A stretch of 64,000 nucleotides of DNA from Hibiscus mutabilis (lineage: Eukaryota > Streptophyta > Magnoliopsida > Malvales > Malvaceae). Positions 59,109 through 64,000 of the stretch are shown here, piece by piece (position 1 is the stretch's first letter; every line of letters starts with the position of its first letter). The position numbers and the translations under genes were made by a program. Location of the stretch: assembly GCA_019671005.1 (NCBI GenBank), contig CM033715.1, positions 9,734,001-9,798,000 of the forward strand, written 5' to 3'. The notes under the pieces are model-generated. The model was not told the DNA's origin, made no database searches, and saw only the letters and a program-made list of their open reading frames with translations.

Positions 59109-60461
59109 ACTTGTACGATATGAATTCGGACTTAAATACTTGGATGATGTTTTTGTATGAGATGCATGTTTTGTTTTTCCTGTTTTGACGAGTATACGAT
59201 ATTTATGCAAAAAAATGAAATTGAATCCAGTCGCGGTTAATATGTTCATATGTTTTAAATAAGTTTTTACAACCGATGGTTAAACGTTAATCATATGTTT
59301 GTTGCTGTAAGGTTTTAATGTTCATATGTTAATTGTTAACATGATGAACATGTGGTTTTGATAGCAAATCATTTTGGCTGAGGAATAATGGTTGTTCCAG
59401 TGCAAAAAATCTTAAGGATTGAAAAATCCCAAAAACATGAATCTATTGATAAAAGTTATCAAATCGTGAGGTTTTTCTATAGTAATCAAAGTGCCAAAAT
59501 TTAAAATTTTCCCAGCAGACTGGGGCAGCATCGGATAAAACATATGTATGTTTTGGATGATATGCACGGTGTTTGAAATGCATGGTTATAGCCCAATAGC
59601 CTATTTACTTTGGTTTTATATAAATACGACCCACGTGTCGTACCTTTCTTTCTTCTATTGTAATTTTCTTCCCATCTTACTCCCTCGTATGTAAAACGAG
59701 TTTCTGAAAAAATTGTAATATTTACGGAGAAAGCGTAGATCAAAGGAGCATAATGATGTGCCGATCAAATGTGTATTAGATGCTTGGGAATCAAGTTCTA
59801 TCTTTAGTATTCTTGGTTCTCCGATTGGCTTGGGATGGGCCACCTTAGTTTTACGGGCTATAACCACTGCATTTATATTTACTGTTTTACATGTATGTGA
59901 TACAATGTATGTGATACAATGTATGTTTTTTAGCATGGTGGTAACTAATTAGATCATAGTAGAACGGTGAGATTAATTTAACAAAAAACCCTTCATATTT
60001 AATTAATAGCCATCCACCAATATTAGCCCTCGTTAAAAACCTCGATCAGTAATATGTAGGTTCTGCTAAAGCGAAGTACACATATCTATCTTGGTTAAAC
60101 GCAAAGAATAAGCAAGTGATATTTACTGGTTGTAATATTGGTTAAACTGGGTTGTTCTAATGAGATTAGAAACCTAAAGGCTAATGATCTGGATAATCAT
60201 AATATGATTAAGAACAATAGTTGTTCACCAAATATAGGAATTACATGAGATGTAATTAGCAAGTGTTGCTTACCTAAATAATTGAATTCTAGGAGTAAAG
60301 CCAAAGCTGACTTAAGATGAAATGAAATATGGATCCTTACCACTAGAAATACTTTTGGTAAGTTTTTTAATTTAAAGGTTTTTTTAACAGTGGGAATGTT
60401 ATTACTTTATAAACATAATAAAAGGTACTTATAAATCATATTTTATCATTGTAGATTTATT
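59109..60461 (+). other. Copia untranslated leader
   Basis: A 1.35-kb leader between PBS and gag without a family-like frame. Short frames at 59758-59952 and on the minus strand look fortuitous. Confidence 0.5.
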
Positions 60462-61408
60462 ATGGCAAATTCAAACTCATTATCATTGCGATCTGTCCTT
60501 GAGAATGACAAATTGAATGACTTGAACTTCCTTGACTGGTTCCACAATTTGAAGATTGTCCTCAAATAATAATGGAAACTATCTGTCATCGAAGAACCTG
60601 CCCCTAAAAATCCAGCAGATGATGCCTCCAAAGATAAATTAGAAGCCTTTGAAAAATATTCAAGTGACATGGTAGATGTTGGATGCTTGCGACCATGACC
60701 CTTGAGCTTCAGAAGCAACATGAGGACATGGTTCTCTATGAAATGGTTAAAAATCTCAAGGAATTATATGAGGGGCAAGCTCGTCAAGAGAGGTATGAGA
60801 CCTCTAAGGCTTTGTTTTGATGCAATATGGTTGAGGGAACTACAATGGGAACTCATGTCCTCAAAATGATAGGGTACATTCAGACCCTGGAAAAGTTGGG
60901 CTTCCCTCTAAGTGTTGAATTGGCTACTGATGTTATCCAGCAATCGTTCCCAGATAGTTTTAATCAGTTTGTTCTTAATTTCAATATGAATGAAATCAAC
61001 AAATCATTGCCTCAGTTGCTTGGTCTATTAAGAACAACAAAGAATAACATGAAAAAGATTGGCTGCAAACCTATTATGATGGTCCGAAAGGATAACAGAA
61101 AAGGAAAGTCCAACACCAAGGCAAAGCCAATGCCCAACAAAGGAAATGCTACATTGAAACCCAAATGTGGAGTTTCAAAAGAAGGAAAGTGTTTCCATTG
61201 CAACAATCCTGGACATTGGAAGAGAAACTACCATGTCTATTTTGAGGACATCAAGAAGGCAAGAGAAAATGGACAGTCCAAATCAAGTATTTATGTTATT
61301 GATATTAATATATCAACATCTCTTTCTTGGGTATTAGATATCGGCTGTGGTTCTCACATTTGTACTTCTGTACAGGGACTAAAAATGAGTAAAAAGTTTG
61401 CAAAATGA
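60462..61408 (+). pseudogene. Copia gag and protease start (broken)
   Basis: ATG at 60462 opens with SLRSVLENDKLNDLNFLDWF, stops at TAATAA near 60567, then shifts. The frame at 60827-61408 covers UBN2-type gag (GTHVLKMIGYIQTLEKLGFP), a CCHC-like knuckle CFHCNNPGHWKRNY with Tyr for the last Cys, and protease WVLDIGCGSHIC, where the DTG-type motif reads DIG. The catalytic Asp itself is kept. Confidence 0.88.
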
Positions 61409-61699
61409 GATATGGACCTACGAGTGTGAAATGGAGCAAGAGTTGTTGCATTAGCTATAGGAACATATACTTTGTCATTAACTAGTGGACTTGTTTTAGA
61501 TGATTGTTATTTTGTACCTAGTTTGACTAAAACATTACTTCAATTTCTTGTTTGGACAAGATTGGTTTTGAGATTATTATTAAGAATAATAGTTGTTTCT
61601 TTTATCTGAATAATGTTTTTATGGTACGACACATTTAATAAATGACCTCTATATCTTAGATCAAGACAATTCCATATATAATATAAATACGAAAAGATC

Positions 61700-62430
61700 A
61701 AAAACAAATGACTCTAATCAAACTTATCTTTGACATTGTCGCTTGGGTCATATAAGTGAGAAACACATATCAAAACTTTATAGAGATAGATTTTTGGATT
61801 CTTTTTTTTTCGAACAACTTGATATATGCAAACCTTGCTTAATGGGAAAAATGACCAAATCACCTTTTAACAGTAAAAACGAGCGAGCAGGTGATTTATT
61901 AGGCCTAATATATAGTGATCTATATGGATCAATAAATACATAAGCCATAAGAGTGTTTCAATACTTCATTACTTTCATTGATGACTTTAGTAGATATGGG
62001 TATGTTTACCTAATGCATATAAATATGAAGCACTTGAAAAGTTCAAGGAATTTAAGAATAAAGTACAAAACCAACTAGGAAAGAGCATCAAAGCTCTTCA
62101 ATCAGATCGAGGAGGAGAATACTTAAGCTTAGAGTTTGATGAACTTCTTAAAGAATATGGTATTGTCTCACAACTTACACCTCCTGGTACTCCACAACAT
62201 AATAGAGTCTCTAAAAGGAGAAATCGAACGTTGTTAGACATGGTTCGATCAATGATGAGTCATGTTGATCTTCTAACTTCCTTTTGGGGACATGCATTAA
62301 AAACTGTTGCTTTCACACTAAATCGTGTTCCGTCTAAATCGGTTCAAAAGATATCATATGAGATATGGACTGAGAAGCGTCATAGTATGTCTTTTTATGA
62401 AAATTTGGGGATGCGAAGTTTATGTTAAAT
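61700..62430 (+). pseudogene. Copia integrase (broken)
   Basis: HHCC zone near 61735-61850 (LGHISEKH-like frames, LDICKPCLMGKMTKSPF), core with LLGLIYSDLYGSINT, then FITFIDDFSRYGYVYL in another frame. Later FWGHALKTVAFTLNRVPSKS at 62285-62345. At least three frameshifts. Confidence 0.85.
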
Positions 62431-62726
62431 ATCAGATGTCTAAAAAACTCGAACCCAAATCTCATAAGTGTAATTTTGTGGGATATCTTAAAGAAACTAA
62501 AGGATATTATTTCTTCAATCCATCCGAGAACAAAGTGTTTGTTGCTTTAACATGAGTCTTCCTCAAAAGAGAATTTGTTTTCAGAACAAAAAGTGGGAGA
62601 AATATTGAACTTGAGGAAATTAAAAATCAACCGCAGATCACTGAACCAGAGATTGAACAACAACAAGTTTCACAAATAGTTGAAGAACATCCAATCGTTC
62701 TTAAAACACAACCACTGCGAAGTTCT

Positions 62727-63983
62727 ATGAGAGAACGCAATGCACTTGAGAGATATGGATTTCTCATCACATTGCATGGTGATGTTCTCCTCATTGATCA
62801 ATATGAGCCTAAGACTTATCAGGAAGCAGTTGTGAGCCCAAACTCTGAAAAATGGCTAGAAGCCATGAAATCTGAGATGGATTCCATGTCAGAAAACCAA
62901 GTGTGGACTTTGGTTGACCCACCCGAATGGATTAAACCCATAAGGTTTAAATGGATTTTCAAAAAGAAGACCGACATGGATGGAAATGTACAAATATACA
63001 AAGGGCGATTGGTCGCTAAGGGATTTCGTCAGATTTATGGTATAGACTATGATGAAACTTTTTCCCTATTGCTATGTTTAAATCCATCTGGATATTGCTT
63101 GTAATAGCTGCATTTTATGATTATGAAATCTGGCTGATGGATGTCAAAACCTCTTTCCTTAATGGAAAATTAGATGAGAATGTGTACATGACACAACTTG
63201 AGGGTTTTGTCGATCCAAAAGATGCTCGAAAAGTATGCAAGCTACAAAGATCCATTTAGGGGTTGAAGCAAGCTTCTCAAAGTTCGAATCTTCGTTTTAA
63301 TGATCCAATCAAAGAATTTGGTTTTATCGAAAATGAAGATGAGCCATGTGTTTTCGAGAAAACTAGTGGGATCACTATCACATTCTTGGTATTGTATGTG
63401 GATGACATACTAATAATAGGAAATGACATACCTACCTTACAGTCTGTAAGGCTTGGTTAGGAAAATGTTTTTCTATGTAAAACTTGGGTGAAGCAACCTA
63501 CATATTAGGAGTCAAGAACTATATAGATAGATCAAGATGACTCATAGGACTAAGTCAAAATACATACATAGATAAATTGCTAAAAAGATTTAGTATGGAA
63601 GAATCTAAAAGATGATTATTACCTATGAGACATGATATTTCACTCTCAAAGGAAATGTATCATTCAACGCCTCAAGAGAGAGAGAGCACATGAGTAGGAT
63701 TCCATATGCTTCGACCATTGGATCTATCATGTATGCCATGCTATGTACACGTCCGGATGTATCATATGCACTAAATATGACAAGTCGGTACCAAGTAGAT
63801 CCCGGTGAGGGTCATTGGGTTGTAGTAAAAAACATCATTAAGTACTTAAGAAGAACTAAGGATACATTCCTTATGTATGGAGGTGAGAAAGAGCTAAGTA
63901 TAAAAGGTTATATTGACGCAAGCTTCCAAACTGATAAAGATGATTCTCAATCGCAATCGAATTTTGTGTTTTTTCTTAATTGA
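62727..63983 (+). pseudogene. Copia reverse transcriptase and RNase H (broken)
   Basis: RT pieces: EAVVSPNSEKWLEAMKSEMD, KWIFKKKTDMDGNVQIYKGR, LVAKGFRQIYGIDYDETFS, then a frameshift, IWLMDVKTSFLNGKLDENVY and FLVLYVDDILIIGNDI, with YVDD intact. A stop interrupts after KLQRSI at 63257. RNase H region at 63690-63983: IPYASTIGSIMYAMLCTRPD and KGYIDASFQTDKDDSQS. It continues past the window edge. Confidence 0.88.
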
Positions 63984-64000
63984 GGTGCTGTAAGCTGGAA

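Larger units (their letters stand above)
57586..64000 (+). mobile_element. Ty1/copia LTR retrotransposon, 3' end beyond the window
   Basis: 5' LTR 57586-59094, PBS 59096-59108, leader, gag (60462-61408), protease, integrase, RT, RNase H. PR-IN-RT-RH order is that of copia. It inserted into a gypsy RT. Frameshifts and stops throughout show it is inactive. The 3' LTR and target duplication lie outside the window. Confidence 0.92.

Overview
This window reads as nuclear DNA of a dicot plant. It is AT-rich, its genes have many introns with GT/AG borders, and it is packed with decayed retroelements and MITEs. The host genes are an ADP-glucose pyrophosphorylase large subunit, a laccase, an S1-group bZIP with a sucrose-control uORF, RER1, RPS25, a DnaJ10-type chaperone and an At1g01500-like protein. 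The exact family or species cannot be settled from the sequence. A run of 100 N at 27157-27256 is an assembly gap that removes the 5' part of RPS25.

Layout. 0.5-2.5 kb: DnaJ-X co-chaperone, nine exons, minus strand. 3.6-4.5 kb: MITE-like repeat with a 62-bp tandem duplication. 5.0-8.0 kb: truncated LINE split by a MITE. 8.1-8.7 kb: copia gag scrap. 8.7-17.5 kb: old Ty3/gypsy element on the minus strand with PBS, PPT, a long 5' LTR containing a hAT-type MITE, and many stop codons. 17.9-18.5 kb: S1 bZIP gene, minus strand, with an intact conserved uORF but a damaged main ORF. 18.8-27.1 kb: repeats and AT-rich DNA with no convincing gene. 27.26-28.03 kb: RPS25, 3' part. 31.8-34.9 kb: AGPase large subunit, 14 exons and 527 codons, every intron phase consistent. 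36.8-43.1 kb: near full-length LINE with a 17-19 bp target-site duplication. 43.1-44.1 kb: hAT-type MITE inserted in the LINE's 3' duplication. 45.05-46.11 kb: RER1. 46.87-49.00 kb: laccase, minus strand, six exons, 562 aa, with a probable miR397 site. 51.35-53.20 kb: At1g01500-like gene, minus strand. 54.3-57.6 kb: gypsy gag/pol fragment split by a Mutator-like element with a 9-bp target duplication. 57.6 kb to the end: Ty1/copia element inserted into that gypsy fragment.

The host genes are unrelated housekeeping, carbon-metabolism and cell-wall genes, with no operon-like logic. The most informative parts are regulatory (the bZIP uORF, the laccase miR397 site) and the insertion history that can be read from nested target-site duplications. 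I found no clearly new biological system.
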